64,000 bases of DNA from Pararhizobium arenae (lineage in GTDB: Bacteria > Pseudomonadota > Alphaproteobacteria > Rhizobiales > Rhizobiaceae). The DNA is taken from the NCBI RefSeq assembly GCF_001931685.1, contig NZ_MOOY01000007.1, positions 114,130-178,129 of the forward strand, read 5' to 3'. Made by a program: the position numbers and the translations under genes. The notes under the pieces were generated by a model. It made no database searches and was not told where the DNA came from. It worked only from the letters and a program-made list of their open reading frames with translations. Below, in pieces: positions 53,219 to 62,496 of this stretch (position 1 is its first letter; each line of letters begins with the position of its first letter).

Positions 53219-54985
53219 ATGAAACCGGTGCGATCCGAACAGGAATATCAGAGCATCCTCCGCAGGCTGGAGCTTGCGCTCGATGCGTCGCGGATCGGCG
53301 TTTGGGAGCATGACCTCTCGACCGACGTACTGACCTGGGACGAGCAGATGTTTCGCCTCTACGGGCGAGCCAAACCGGGCGGGGTTGTCGATTCATCGCT
53401 CTGGAGCAATGCCATCCACCCTGAGGATCTCGCCGGGGCCAAGGCGGATTTTGCCGATGCCGTTCGCCGTCGCAACGACTACTCTTCGGAATACCGTATC
53501 CTCTTGCCGGATGGAGCGGTGCGACACCTGCGGTCTCGCGCGCGATACTTTGAGGAGAACGGCAAAGGAACCTTCATCGGCGCCGAATGGGACGTGACGG
53601 CGGATGTCGAACTCAACCGCGAACTATCAGAACAGACGCGGATAGCCGAAAGGCGGGCCGAGGCACTTGAGGAAACTGCCGCACGCATCGAGCACGCTGC
53701 GGCGCACGACTATTTGACCGGCTTGCCCAACCGCCGGTTCTTCGACCGCAAACTCACTGAGCTCTCGGGCTCCGGGGACACGGCAAAGCTGGCGCTTTTT
53801 CACATCGGGCTTGATCGCTTTGCCATGGTCAACGACCTCGTCGGCCACGATGCCGGCGATCGCCTTTTGAAGGCGACTGCCGCCGTTTTGGCGGACCAGC
53901 TTCCCGAAGGCACTTTCCTGGCGCGCATCGGTGGTGACGAGTTTGCGGCGCTGATTGGCAACTTCCCGTCCGTCGATTCCCTCCGGAAACTGGCGGATCA
54001 GCTGCTGGAGAGCCTGAAACGGCCGATCTGGCATAGCGAGGGCATGATCAGCGTCACGGCTTCCATCGGGATCGCCAGCGCCCATAGCGGTAGGGTGTCC
54101 AATCTGTGGGCCGAATCCGATATTGCCCTGATGCGCGCAAAACGGGGAGGCCGCAATCGGGCAGACTTCTTCTCCGCCCAGATGAAGGCGCAGATCAACA
54201 GCGAAAGACGGCTCGCGGACCAGTTTGCGCGTGGTCTGGAGCGCGGAGAGTTCGTACCCTTCTATCAGGCACAGGTCGATGCGCGCACGCGCCGCATCGT
54301 CGGCGTCGAGGCGCTTGCCCGATGGCGGCATCCGAAGCGCGGGCTCTTGGCGCCCGGTGAGTTTCTGGGCACCGCTGCCGGTCTCGGCATGCTGGAAGAA
54401 CTCGATGCGACCATCCTCCGGCAGACGCTGCTTGATCGGAAATCCTGGACGCGCAACGGCGTCCGCGCGCCGAAGGTGGCGGTCAACGTATCGGCCGCGC
54501 GCCTGTCGGATGTGTCTCTCATACCGGAATTGAAGGCCCTTGATATCGAGCCGGGCAGCCTCTCCTTCGAGCTCCTCGAAACGATCTTCCTCGATGAGAT
54601 CGAGGATGGCATGCTTGCCAATGTGTCGGCGCTGAAGTCGATGTTCATCGATATCGAAGTCGATGATTTCGGCTCCGGTCACGCCTCGATCATCGGCCTG
54701 ATGAAACTGAAGCCCCGGCGCCTCAAGATCGACCGGCGTCTGGTGAAACCGATCACAACATCCCGGGAGCAGAAGAGGCTGCTGCGCTCTATCGTCGAGA
54801 TCGCCAAGGCGCTCGGCATCGAGGTGGTGGCCGAAGGGGTAGAGACACAGGAACACGCCAGACTTCTGACGCGACTCGGATGCGACGTGTTGCAGGGCTA
54901 CGCGATCGCCTATCCGGTTTCGGCGGAGGATATGCTGGATGCCCTGATCGAAGCCGATGAAGGAAAGTTCCTGACCGAGGCCTGA
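53219..54985 (+). CDS. PAS-GGDEF-EAL cyclic-di-GMP enzyme
   Basis: About 588 residues. A PAS domain (LALDASRIGVWEHDLSTDVLTWDEQMFRLYG) with PAC segment, GGDEF domain about 170-320 with intact RIGGDEFAAL and DYLTGLPNRRFF, then EAL domain with intact VGVEALARW, NVSAARL, FELLETIF, IDDFG-like VDDFGSGHAS, LKIDRRLV and EVVAEGVET. Both active sites look complete, so it could make or break cyclic di-GMP. No membrane segment. Start is uncertain: ATG 53219 is preferred; ATG 53105 and GTG 53066 are in frame but precede the PAS domain without homology. Confidence 0.9.
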   Translation: MKPVRSEQEYQSILRRLELALDASRIGVWEHDLSTDVLTWDEQMFRLYGRAKPGGVVDSSLWSNAIHPEDLAGAKADFADAVRRRNDYSSEYRILLPDGAVRHLRSRARYFEENGKGTFIGAEWDVTADVELNRELSEQTRIAERRAEALEETAARIEHAAAHDYLTGLPNRRFFDRKLTELSGSGDTAKLALFHIGLDRFAMVNDLVGHDAGDRLLKATAAVLADQLPEGTFLARIGGDEFAALIGNFPSVDSLRKLADQLLESLKRPIWHSEGMISVTASIGIASAHSGRVSNLWAESDIALMRAKRGGRNRADFFSAQMKAQINSERRLADQFARGLERGEFVPFYQAQVDARTRRIVGVEALARWRHPKRGLLAPGEFLGTAAGLGMLEELDATILRQTLLDRKSWTRNGVRAPKVAVNVSAARLSDVSLIPELKALDIEPGSLSFELLETIFLDEIEDGMLANVSALKSMFIDIEVDDFGSGHASIIGLMKLKPRRLKIDRRLVKPITTSREQKRLLRSIVEIAKALGIEVVAEGVETQEHARLLTRLGCDVLQGYAIAYPVSAEDMLDALIEADEGKFLTEA

Positions 54986-55007
54986 TCCTCGACATGCCGC
55001 GGCTCCA

Positions 55008-55862
55008 TCAATGGTTCGACGTCAGCAACGCTTCCATGATGCCGATGATGCGCCTGTGCTGGTGCGCGTGTCGGCTGCGGATGCTGTTCGCGGCATAGAC
55101 GGCCTGGACGATTGTTGGTGCATCCTCGACAGCAAGCGCCGCTCCGTCCCTGACCAGTTGAGACGCCCTGGATTGCTCGAGATAGGTCGTACCGCCGAGT
55201 TTTTTGAGAAGACTGGTCATGGCAAGGTTCTGGCCGAGAGCAAGCGGCGCGGACGACAGGTGCGGCAAGGCCAGCCGGTGGGCGCGATCGAAGGCCGGCG
55301 AGTAGACGGCCTGGATATAGGTCTGAGGATCTATTTCGGCCACCGTTTGTGCTGTCGTGCTGACCATCAGGTAATGCAGTTCTCCGATTTTTTCATAGTG
55401 AAGGTCGGGCAGGTAATGCGGCGTGTATAGGATTGCCAGATCGAGATCACCGGCTGCCAGATCCCGGTTCATCTGGTTGGAATAATCGGCTTCCATGTAT
55501 ATCGATGTGCCGGGCAATTCGGCCCGGATTTTCGACAGCCAATCGCCCGCAAAAAGCTCGGAGACATCGTGCTGGATGCCGAGTCGCATGGAGCGCTCAT
55601 AGGTGCCCGCGCTTTCCACCGCGCGCGTCGCCTCATGCCATTGGCGCTGCAGCGCCTTGGCGTGGTCGAGGAAACGCAGACCTGAGGCGGTCGGCGCGGT
55701 GCCGCCCTTGTTGCGGGTGAAGAGCTTGCGATTGAACTGGGCTTCCAGCGCTTTTACCCGATGTGAGACTGTGGATTGGGTGATGTTGAGCCGCTCGGCC
55801 GTGCGGTTGAAGCTGCGGGTTTCCATCAGGTCGAGAAAGGTTTCGATGAGGTCGATCTGCAT
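55008..55862 (-). CDS. LysR-family transcriptional regulator
   Basis: 284 residues. HTH at about 1-60 (DLIETFLDLMETRSFNRTAERLNITQSTVSHRVKALEAQFNRKLFTRNKGG), then a LysR effector domain. It is divergent from the demethylase operon (56166) across a 303-base gap holding a repeat element, so it is the likely regulator of that operon. Convergent with the cyclic-di-GMP gene. Confidence 0.87.
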   Translation of the reverse strand: MQIDLIETFLDLMETRSFNRTAERLNITQSTVSHRVKALEAQFNRKLFTRNKGGTAPTASGLRFLDHAKALQRQWHEATRAVESAGTYERSMRLGIQHDVSELFAGDWLSKIRAELPGTSIYMEADYSNQMNRDLAAGDLDLAILYTPHYLPDLHYEKIGELHYLMVSTTAQTVAEIDPQTYIQAVYSPAFDRAHRLALPHLSSAPLALGQNLAMTSLLKKLGGTTYLEQSRASQLVRDGAALAVEDAPTIVQAVYAANSIRSRHAHQHRRIIGIMEALLTSNH

Positions 55863-55899
55863 TTATGTCGTCGATTCTTCGCTCGCTGTCTCTGTCGGA

Positions 55900-56062
55900 T
55901 TTGCCCCTCACCCTAGCCCTCTCCCCACTCGCGGGGAGAGGGGACGACTGTGGTTGCCGCTCGCTTTGGCCGCCATCAGCAAGAGCGACGACGGAGCTTG
56001 CCGCATGTCCCTTCACCCCGCGAGCGGGGAGAAGGTGGCCGACAGGCCGGATGACGGGCACT
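55900..56062. repeat. Intergenic double-palindrome element, copy 5
   Basis: gcccctcaccctagc, the CCCTCTCCCC-ACTC-GC.GGGGAGAGGG palindrome, about 75 bases of extra spacer, then CCCTTCACCCCGC-GAGC-GGGGAGAAGG and gccggatgacggg. The spacer is longer than in the other copies. It fills most of the 303-base gap between the LysR gene and the tandem demethylase genes; the remaining ~100 bases to 56165 hold the promoter and a weak ribosome site. Confidence 0.85.
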
Positions 56063-56165
56063 CCCCAACAATCTAATCGAATTCTTCGATCAATAAAGCG
56101 AAATCCCACCGCTTGATGCTGATGCCTTTCATCGCCAAAACTTCTCCCAAAATAAGGGAACAGAC

Positions 56166-58616
56166 ATGTCGCAATTGCCGTCTCAAGCTCGCGTCGTCAT
56201 CATCGGGGGAGGCGCGGTCGGCGCTTCCGCGCTCTATCATCTGGCGAAGTCCGGATGGACGGATTGCGTGCTTCTGGAAAAGAACGAGCTGACGGCCGGT
56301 TCCACCTGGCATGCGGCCGGCAACGTGCCGACCTTCTCGTCTTCATGGTCGATCATGAACATGCAGCGCTATTCCGCCTCGCTCTATCGCGAGCTTGGGC
56401 AGCGCGTCGATTATCCCATGAACTACCACGTAACCGGCTCGATTCGTCTTGGTCATTCGAAGGAGCGGCTGCAGGAGTTCAAGCGCGTCGTCGGCATGGG
56501 CCGCTATCAGGGCATGGACCTCGATATCCTGTCGCCGGACGAGATGCGCGGCAAATATCCCTTCCTCGAAACCCATGAGCTGACAGGCGCGCTCTACGAC
56601 CCCTATGACGGCGACATCGATCCGGCGCAGCTGACCCAGGCGCTCGCCAAGGGTGCGCGTGACATGGGTGCGAAAATCTTCCGCTTCTGTCCCGCCACCG
56701 GCGCGCGCCGGGAGGGGGAGGAATGGGTGATCTCGACGCCACAGGGCGAAATCCGTTGCGAGAAGGTGGTCAACGCCGCCGGTTATTACGCCCGCGAAGT
56801 CGGAAAATGGTTCGGCCGCGATGTGCCGATGATGGTGATGAGCCATCAGTACATTCTCTTCGAGGAAATCCCCGAACTGGCGGCTTGGTCGAAGGAAGTC
56901 GGCCACAAGCTGCCGCTTCTGCGTGACGTCGATAGTTCCTATTATCTGCGACAGGAAAAGACCGGCATGAACCTCGGCCCCTATGAGCGCAATTGCAAGG
57001 CGCATTGGGTGACGCCGGATGATCCGATGCCGGACGATTTCTCGTTCCAGTTGTTCCCCGACGATCTCGACCGGCTCGAATGGTATCTGAACGATGCCGT
57101 CGAGCGCGTGCCGATCCTCGGCACGGCCGGCCTGTCGCGCATGATCAACGGCCCGATCCCCTATGCGCCGGATGGCAACCCGCTGATCGGGCCGATGCCG
57201 GGCGTGCCGAATGCCTATGAGGCCTGCGTCTTCACCTTCGGCATCTGTCAGGCCGGCGGCGCCGGCAAGGTGCTGGCGGAGTGGGTGACGGAAGGCGAAA
57301 CGGAGTGGGATATGTGGTCCTGCGATCCGCGCCGCTATACGTCCTTCGCCGCGGACAAGGATTATTGCATCGCCAAGGGCATGGAAATCTATGGCCATGA
57401 ATATGCGATGCACTTTCCGAAGCATGCATGGCCGGCCGGACGCGACCAGAAACTCTCGCCGATCCACGATCGCATCAAGGCACTAGGTTCGCAGTTCAAA
57501 CCCTATAACGGCTGGGAGCGCGCCAACTGGTATGCCAAGCCGGGCGACGATCTTTCGGAAGAATCCACCCAGACCTGGAACCGCGAAGGGCCATGGCGGC
57601 CGCGCATCGAGGAGGAATGCCGCGCTGTCACCGAGGCCGCCGGCATTCTCGATCTGCCGGGGTTTTCGCGCTACCGCGTGAAGGGTGAGGGAGCGACGGC
57701 ATGGCTCTCTTCCCTCATCACCGGCAAGGTTCCGAAGCCGGGCCGTATCGGCCTTGCCTACTTCTCCGACGACAAGGGCCGCATCGTTACGGAAATGTCC
57801 GTCATGATGCTGGATGAGGATTTCTTCTTCCTCATCACCGCCGCAACGGCGCAGTGGCATGATTTCGAGTGGTTGAAGAAGCATCTGCCTGACGGCGCCG
57901 CCTTCACCATCGATGACGTGACCGAGGCGTTTTCCTGCCAGATACTCTCCGGTCCGAAGTCCCGCGACATCCTCGCTGAGGTCTCGGATGCCGATCTGCA
58001 AAAGGGCTGGCTGACCCACCAGAGCTGCCAGATCGCCGGCCGCTGGTGCCAACTCGTGCGCGTGTCTTTTGCAGGTGAACTGGGCTGGGAAATCCATACG
58101 AAGATCGACGACACCGGCGTCATCTTCGATGCTGTCTGGACGGCCGGGCAGAAACATGGCCTGAAACCCTTCGGCATGGAGGCGCTGGACAGCCTGCGCA
58201 TCGAGAAGGGCTACCGCGCGTGGAAGGGAGATCTTTCGACCGACTACACCATCCTGCAGGGCGGGCTTGAGCGTTTCGTCGATTGGACGAAACCGGAGTT
58301 CAAGGGCAAGGCGGCTCTGGAGCGCGAGAAACAGCAGGGTGTTTCCAAGCGCTTCGTGACGCTGACGGTCGAGGCCGGCGAATGCGATGCGCCCTATATG
58401 TCGACGCTCTGGCACGATGGCAAAGTTGTCGGCGAGACGACATCGGGCAACTGGGGTTACCGCGTCGGCAAGTCCATCGCGCTCGGCATGCTCCGCACCG
58501 ATCTCACGGCACCCGGCACGGAAATTGAGGTCGAAATCTACGGCGACCGTTTCAAGGCGACTGTCCAGCCGGATGGTCCGCTGTTCGACCCCAACAATGA
58601 AAGACTGCGTGCATGA
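56166..58616 (+). CDS. Dimethylglycine/sarcosine-dehydrogenase-like FAD protein, first paralogue
   Basis: 816 residues: DAO-type FAD domain (VVIIGGGAVGASALYHLAKSGW) about 1-380, FAD-dependent-oxidoreductase central domain, and GcvT folate-binding domains about 430-810 (ending ...YRVGKSIALGMLRTDL...). GSTWHAAG at about residue 42-49 has the His to which FAD is covalently joined in mammalian dimethylglycine and sarcosine dehydrogenases. It should oxidise an N-methyl amine and pass formaldehyde to tetrahydrofolate. Overlaps the next gene by 4 bases (ATGA). Confidence 0.9.
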   Translation: MSQLPSQARVVIIGGGAVGASALYHLAKSGWTDCVLLEKNELTAGSTWHAAGNVPTFSSSWSIMNMQRYSASLYRELGQRVDYPMNYHVTGSIRLGHSKERLQEFKRVVGMGRYQGMDLDILSPDEMRGKYPFLETHELTGALYDPYDGDIDPAQLTQALAKGARDMGAKIFRFCPATGARREGEEWVISTPQGEIRCEKVVNAAGYYAREVGKWFGRDVPMMVMSHQYILFEEIPELAAWSKEVGHKLPLLRDVDSSYYLRQEKTGMNLGPYERNCKAHWVTPDDPMPDDFSFQLFPDDLDRLEWYLNDAVERVPILGTAGLSRMINGPIPYAPDGNPLIGPMPGVPNAYEACVFTFGICQAGGAGKVLAEWVTEGETEWDMWSCDPRRYTSFAADKDYCIAKGMEIYGHEYAMHFPKHAWPAGRDQKLSPIHDRIKALGSQFKPYNGWERANWYAKPGDDLSEESTQTWNREGPWRPRIEEECRAVTEAAGILDLPGFSRYRVKGEGATAWLSSLITGKVPKPGRIGLAYFSDDKGRIVTEMSVMMLDEDFFFLITAATAQWHDFEWLKKHLPDGAAFTIDDVTEAFSCQILSGPKSRDILAEVSDADLQKGWLTHQSCQIAGRWCQLVRVSFAGELGWEIHTKIDDTGVIFDAVWTAGQKHGLKPFGMEALDSLRIEKGYRAWKGDLSTDYTILQGGLERFVDWTKPEFKGKAALEREKQQGVSKRFVTLTVEAGECDAPYMSTLWHDGKVVGETTSGNWGYRVGKSIALGMLRTDLTAPGTEIEVEIYGDRFKATVQPDGPLFDPNNERLRA

Positions 58617-61063
58617 GTGCCAAGCCGATCCCATCCAAAGCCCGCGCCGTCATCATTGGCGGCGGTGTTTCAGGCTGTTCCGTCGCCTATCATCTGGCGA
58701 AGCTCGGCTGGACGGATGTGGTGCTCTTGGAGCGCAAGCAGCTGACATCCGGCACCACATGGCATGCGGCCGGTCTGATCGGCCAGCTGAGGGCGTCGCA
58801 GAACATGACGCGGCTCGCCAAATATTCCGCCGATCTCTACACCAAGCTCGAGGCCGAAACCGGCATCGGCACCGGCATGCGCCAATGCGGCTCGATGACC
58901 GTGGCGCTGACGGAAGAGCGCAGGCAAGAGATTTATCGTCAGGCCTCGCTCGCCCGCGCCTTTGGCGTCGATGTGCGCGAGATCACCGTCGATGAGGTGA
59001 AGGGCATGTATCCTCACCTCAACACGGCGGATGTGAAGGCCGCTGTCCACCTGCCGCTCGATGGACAGTGCGATCCGGCCAACATCGCCATGGCGCTCGC
59101 CAAGGGCGCGCGGCAGAACGGCGCGACAATCCTCGAAAACGTCAAGGTGACATCCGTCGTCACCAAGGACGGCCGTGTGACCGGCGTCACCTGCGAGCAG
59201 AACGGCGAGACCTTCACCATCGAGACGGAAAACGTCGTCAATGCCGCGGGCATGTGGGGCCGTACGCTAGCGGATATGTCTGGCGTCACCCTGCCGCTGC
59301 ATGCCTGCGAGCACTTTTACATCGTCACCGAGCCGATCCCGAACCTTCAGCGACTGCCGGTCCTGCGGGTGCCGGACGAGTGCACCTATTACAAGGAAGA
59401 TGCCGGCAAGATGCTGATCGGCGCCTTCGAGCTGAAGGCTAAGCCCTGGGGCATGGAGGGCATCCGCGAGGATTTCTGCTTTGACCAGCTGCCGGAGGAT
59501 TTCGATCACTTCCAGCCGATCCTCGAAAACGCCATCAACCGTATGCCGATGCTGGAAACCGCCGGTATTCACACTTTCTTCAACGGCCCGGAAAGTTTCA
59601 CCCCTGACGATCGCTACTATCTCGGCGAAGCGCCGGAGCTGAAGGGCTATTGGGTCGCCGCCGGTTACAATTCCATCGGCATCGTCTCCTCCGGCGGGGC
59701 GGGCATGGCGTTGGCGCAGTGGATGAACGATGGCGAAGCACCGTTCGATCTCTGGGAAGTCGATATCCGCCGCGCCCAGCCGTTCCAGAAGAACCGGGCC
59801 TATCTCAAGGATCGTGTCTCCGAAACGCTCGGCCTGCTTTACGCCGATCACTTCCCATATCGCCAGATGGCGACGGCCCGCGGCGTGCGCCGTTCGCCGC
59901 TGCATGAACACTTGAAGGCGCGGGGCGCGGTGTTCGGCGAAGTGGCGGGCTGGGAGCGCGCCAACTGGTTTGCGAAAGAGGGCCAGGAGCGGGAATATCG
60001 CTACAGCTGGAAGCGGCAGAACTGGTTCGAAAACCAGAAAGAGGAGCACCTCGCTGTCCGCACTGGCGTTGGCCTCTTCGACATGACGTCTTTCGGCAAG
60101 ATCCGCGTCGAGGGCCGCGATGCGCTGGCGTTCCTGCAACGGCTTTGCGCCAACCAGATGGATGTTGCGCCGGGCAAGATCGTCTACACCCAGATGCTGA
60201 ATGCCCGCGGCGGAATCGAGAGCGACCTGACGGTGACGCGGCTTTCGGAGACGGCGTTCTTCCTCGTGGTGCCCGGCGCGACATTGCAGCGTGACCTCGC
60301 CTGGCTGCGCAAGCACTTGCGCGACGAGTTCGTCGTCATCACCGATGTCACGGCGGCCGAAAGTGTGCTCTGCGTCATGGGGCCGAAATCGCGCGAGCTG
60401 ATGCAGAAGGTGAGCCCGAACGACTTTTCCAATGCGCATCATCCCTTTGCGACTGCGCGGGAAATCGAAATCGGCATGGGCCTCGCCCGCGCCCACCGGG
60501 TCACCTATGTCGGGGAGCTCGGGTGGGAGCTTTATGTCTCCACCGACCAGACGGCGCATGTGTTCGAAGCTTTGGAAGAGGCGGGGGCGGATGTCGGCCT
60601 GAAGCTCTGCGGCCTGCACACGCTCGATAGCTGCCGCATCGAAAAGGCCTTCCGCCATTTCGGCCATGACATCACCGATGAGGATCATGTGCTCGAAGCC
60701 GGCCTCGGCTTTGCCGTGCGCACGAAGAAGGGCGATTTTCTTGGCCGCGACGCTGTGTTGCGGAAGCAGGAGCAGGGGCTGAAGCGGCGCATGGTGCAGT
60801 TCAAGCTTTCCGATCCCGAACCGCTGCTCTTCCACAACGAGGCACTGGTGCGCGATGGCAAGATCGTCTCGACCATCACGTCAGGCAATTACGGCCACTT
60901 CCTCGGCGGCGCGATCGGCATGGGCTACGTGCCCTGCGCCGACGAGAGCGAGGCGGATGTGCTGGGGTCGGATTACGAGATCGAAATTGCCGGTGTGCGG
61001 GTGAAAGCGGAGGCCTCGCTGGCGCCGATGTACGATCCGAAGGCTGAGCGGGTGAGGGCTTAG
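58613..61063 (+). CDS. Dimethylglycine/sarcosine-dehydrogenase-like FAD protein, second paralogue
   Basis: Also 816 residues, same domains: FAD fold AVIIGGGVSGCSVAYHLAKLGW, the GTTWHAAG motif with the covalent-FAD His, central domain, then GcvT domains (LCGLHTLDSCRIEKAFRHFGHDI, GLGFAVRTKKGDFLGRDAVL). More like mammalian sarcosine/dimethylglycine dehydrogenase than the first copy, which has a Ser in place of the first Thr of the motif. Two similar enzymes in tandem suggest successive demethylations, for instance dimethylglycine to sarcosine to glycine, or of a related amine. Confidence 0.92.
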   Translation: MSAKPIPSKARAVIIGGGVSGCSVAYHLAKLGWTDVVLLERKQLTSGTTWHAAGLIGQLRASQNMTRLAKYSADLYTKLEAETGIGTGMRQCGSMTVALTEERRQEIYRQASLARAFGVDVREITVDEVKGMYPHLNTADVKAAVHLPLDGQCDPANIAMALAKGARQNGATILENVKVTSVVTKDGRVTGVTCEQNGETFTIETENVVNAAGMWGRTLADMSGVTLPLHACEHFYIVTEPIPNLQRLPVLRVPDECTYYKEDAGKMLIGAFELKAKPWGMEGIREDFCFDQLPEDFDHFQPILENAINRMPMLETAGIHTFFNGPESFTPDDRYYLGEAPELKGYWVAAGYNSIGIVSSGGAGMALAQWMNDGEAPFDLWEVDIRRAQPFQKNRAYLKDRVSETLGLLYADHFPYRQMATARGVRRSPLHEHLKARGAVFGEVAGWERANWFAKEGQEREYRYSWKRQNWFENQKEEHLAVRTGVGLFDMTSFGKIRVEGRDALAFLQRLCANQMDVAPGKIVYTQMLNARGGIESDLTVTRLSETAFFLVVPGATLQRDLAWLRKHLRDEFVVITDVTAAESVLCVMGPKSRELMQKVSPNDFSNAHHPFATAREIEIGMGLARAHRVTYVGELGWELYVSTDQTAHVFEALEEAGADVGLKLCGLHTLDSCRIEKAFRHFGHDITDEDHVLEAGLGFAVRTKKGDFLGRDAVLRKQEQGLKRRMVQFKLSDPEPLLFHNEALVRDGKIVSTITSGNYGHFLGGAIGMGYVPCADESEADVLGSDYEIEIAGVRVKAEASLAPMYDPKAERVRA

Positions 61064-61079
61064 TCCAGAGGGGAGGGAC

Positions 61080-61195
61080 AGCCCCTCATCCGCCCTGCCG
61101 GGCACCTTCTCCCCGTACACGGGGAGAAGGGACAAGCGGCGAGCTCCGTCGTCCCCTCTCCCCGCGAGCGGGGAGAGGGCTAGGGTGAGGGGCAA
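61080..61195. repeat. Intergenic double-palindrome element, copy 6, inside an operon
   Basis: gcccctcatccgccctgccgggcacc, CCTTCTCCCCG-TACA-CGGGGAGAAGG, aagcggcgagctccg, CCCCTCTCCCCGC-GAGC-GGGGAGAGGG and ctagggtgagggg. It is the best preserved copy. It lies between the second demethylase gene and the Rieske gene, both on the plus strand. Confidence 0.9.
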
Positions 61196-61259
61196 CCCCG
61201 CCACAAAAGAATGCGCGCGCCGGAACGCGGATTTTCCGGTCAAATCTTGGAGACGTCAC

Positions 61260-62492
61260 ATGCTCGCGCCAGAATTTTTGAAAGACAGCACCAAGGGCGA
61301 CCGCATCGACCAGCTGATCGCCGCCCACAAGCCCGGCCACGGCCTCACCCGGCCATTCTACGTCGATCCGGAGATCTACGCCCGCGATCTGGAGCGGGTG
61401 TTCTATCGCCATTGGCACTGCGTCGCCCATGAGACCGTGATCCCCAAGGTCAACGACTTCGAAGTCTTCCGCATGGCCTCCGAGCAGGTGATCGTCACCC
61501 GCCATGCCGATGGCTCGATCCATGCGATGCTGAACGTCTGTCGCCATCGCGGCGCGGAAGTCTGCACCAAGGACAAGGGCAATGCCCGCATGTTCGTCTG
61601 TCCCTATCACGCTTGGACCTACGGCAATGACGGCGCGCTGAAGGCCGCGCGGCTGATGCCGAAGGATTTCAAGCGCGAGGATCATGGCCTGAAGAAGCTG
61701 CATGTCCGCGTCGTCGAAGGGCTGATCTTCATCTGCTTCGCCGAAACGCCGCTCGATTTCTCCGAAGTGGAAAACTTGCTGCATGCCACCTGCGGCCAAT
61801 ATGGCTGGGCCGATGCCAAGGTCGCCTATCGCCAGTCCTATCCGGTCGATGCCAACTGGAAGCTCGCCGTCGAAAACTATGTCGAGTGCTACCATTGCGG
61901 CCCGGCGCACCCTGAGTATTCGCAGACCCACGCGCTGGAACAGCCGCTGCACATGATCGAGGCGCTGAATGCGGCGATGGAAGAGCGCACCTGTGCACTC
62001 GGCATCGAGGTCGGTTCCGGCGATCACTGGCAGACATCGGCAAACGGCAAGGAAACCATCCACGCCTTCCGCTATGCGCTCTATGACGGAGTGAAGACCG
62101 GCAGCCAGGACGGCTCGCCGCTCAGCACGCTGATGGGCCGCTTCACCGAATTCGACGGCGGCGTGACCTCGGTGCATCTCGGTGGCACGTCCTTTCTCGT
62201 CTGCTATCCCGACCACGGCATGATCTACCGTTTCGTGCCGAAGGGGCCGGAAGCTTGCGAGATGGAACTGATCTGGCTCGTCAATGGCGAGGCCGAAGAG
62301 GGCCGGGACTACGACCTCGAAAAGCTGAAATGGCTCTGGACCGTCACTACCGACGAGGACAAGGCGATCATAGAGCATACCTCGCGCGGCGTGCGCTCGA
62401 ATTTCTTCGTGCCTGGCCCGATCGCGCCGATGGAGCAGAACGAACTGCGTTACATCAATTGGTATCTCGACGAGATCAGCCGGCCGGTCTAA
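61260..62492 (+). CDS. Rieske oxygenase alpha subunit, quaternary-amine demethylase-like
   Basis: 410 residues. Rieske ligands CRHRG (about 99) and CPYHAWTYG (about 119), mononuclear iron motif ENYVECYHCGPAHPEY at about 205-220. The ECYHC-x-x-x-H arrangement is that of glycine-betaine/carnitine/stachydrine-type oxygenases (GbcA-like), which demethylate quaternary amines. Situated after the two dimethylglycine-dehydrogenase-like genes, so a chain betaine to dimethylglycine to sarcosine to glycine is plausible. No GbcB-type reductase gene adjoins. ATG 61260 follows ttggag. Confidence 0.9.
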   Translation: MLAPEFLKDSTKGDRIDQLIAAHKPGHGLTRPFYVDPEIYARDLERVFYRHWHCVAHETVIPKVNDFEVFRMASEQVIVTRHADGSIHAMLNVCRHRGAEVCTKDKGNARMFVCPYHAWTYGNDGALKAARLMPKDFKREDHGLKKLHVRVVEGLIFICFAETPLDFSEVENLLHATCGQYGWADAKVAYRQSYPVDANWKLAVENYVECYHCGPAHPEYSQTHALEQPLHMIEALNAAMEERTCALGIEVGSGDHWQTSANGKETIHAFRYALYDGVKTGSQDGSPLSTLMGRFTEFDGGVTSVHLGGTSFLVCYPDHGMIYRFVPKGPEACEMELIWLVNGEAEEGRDYDLEKLKWLWTVTTDEDKAIIEHTSRGVRSNFFVPGPIAPMEQNELRYINWYLDEISRPV

Positions 62493-62496
62493 GGCT

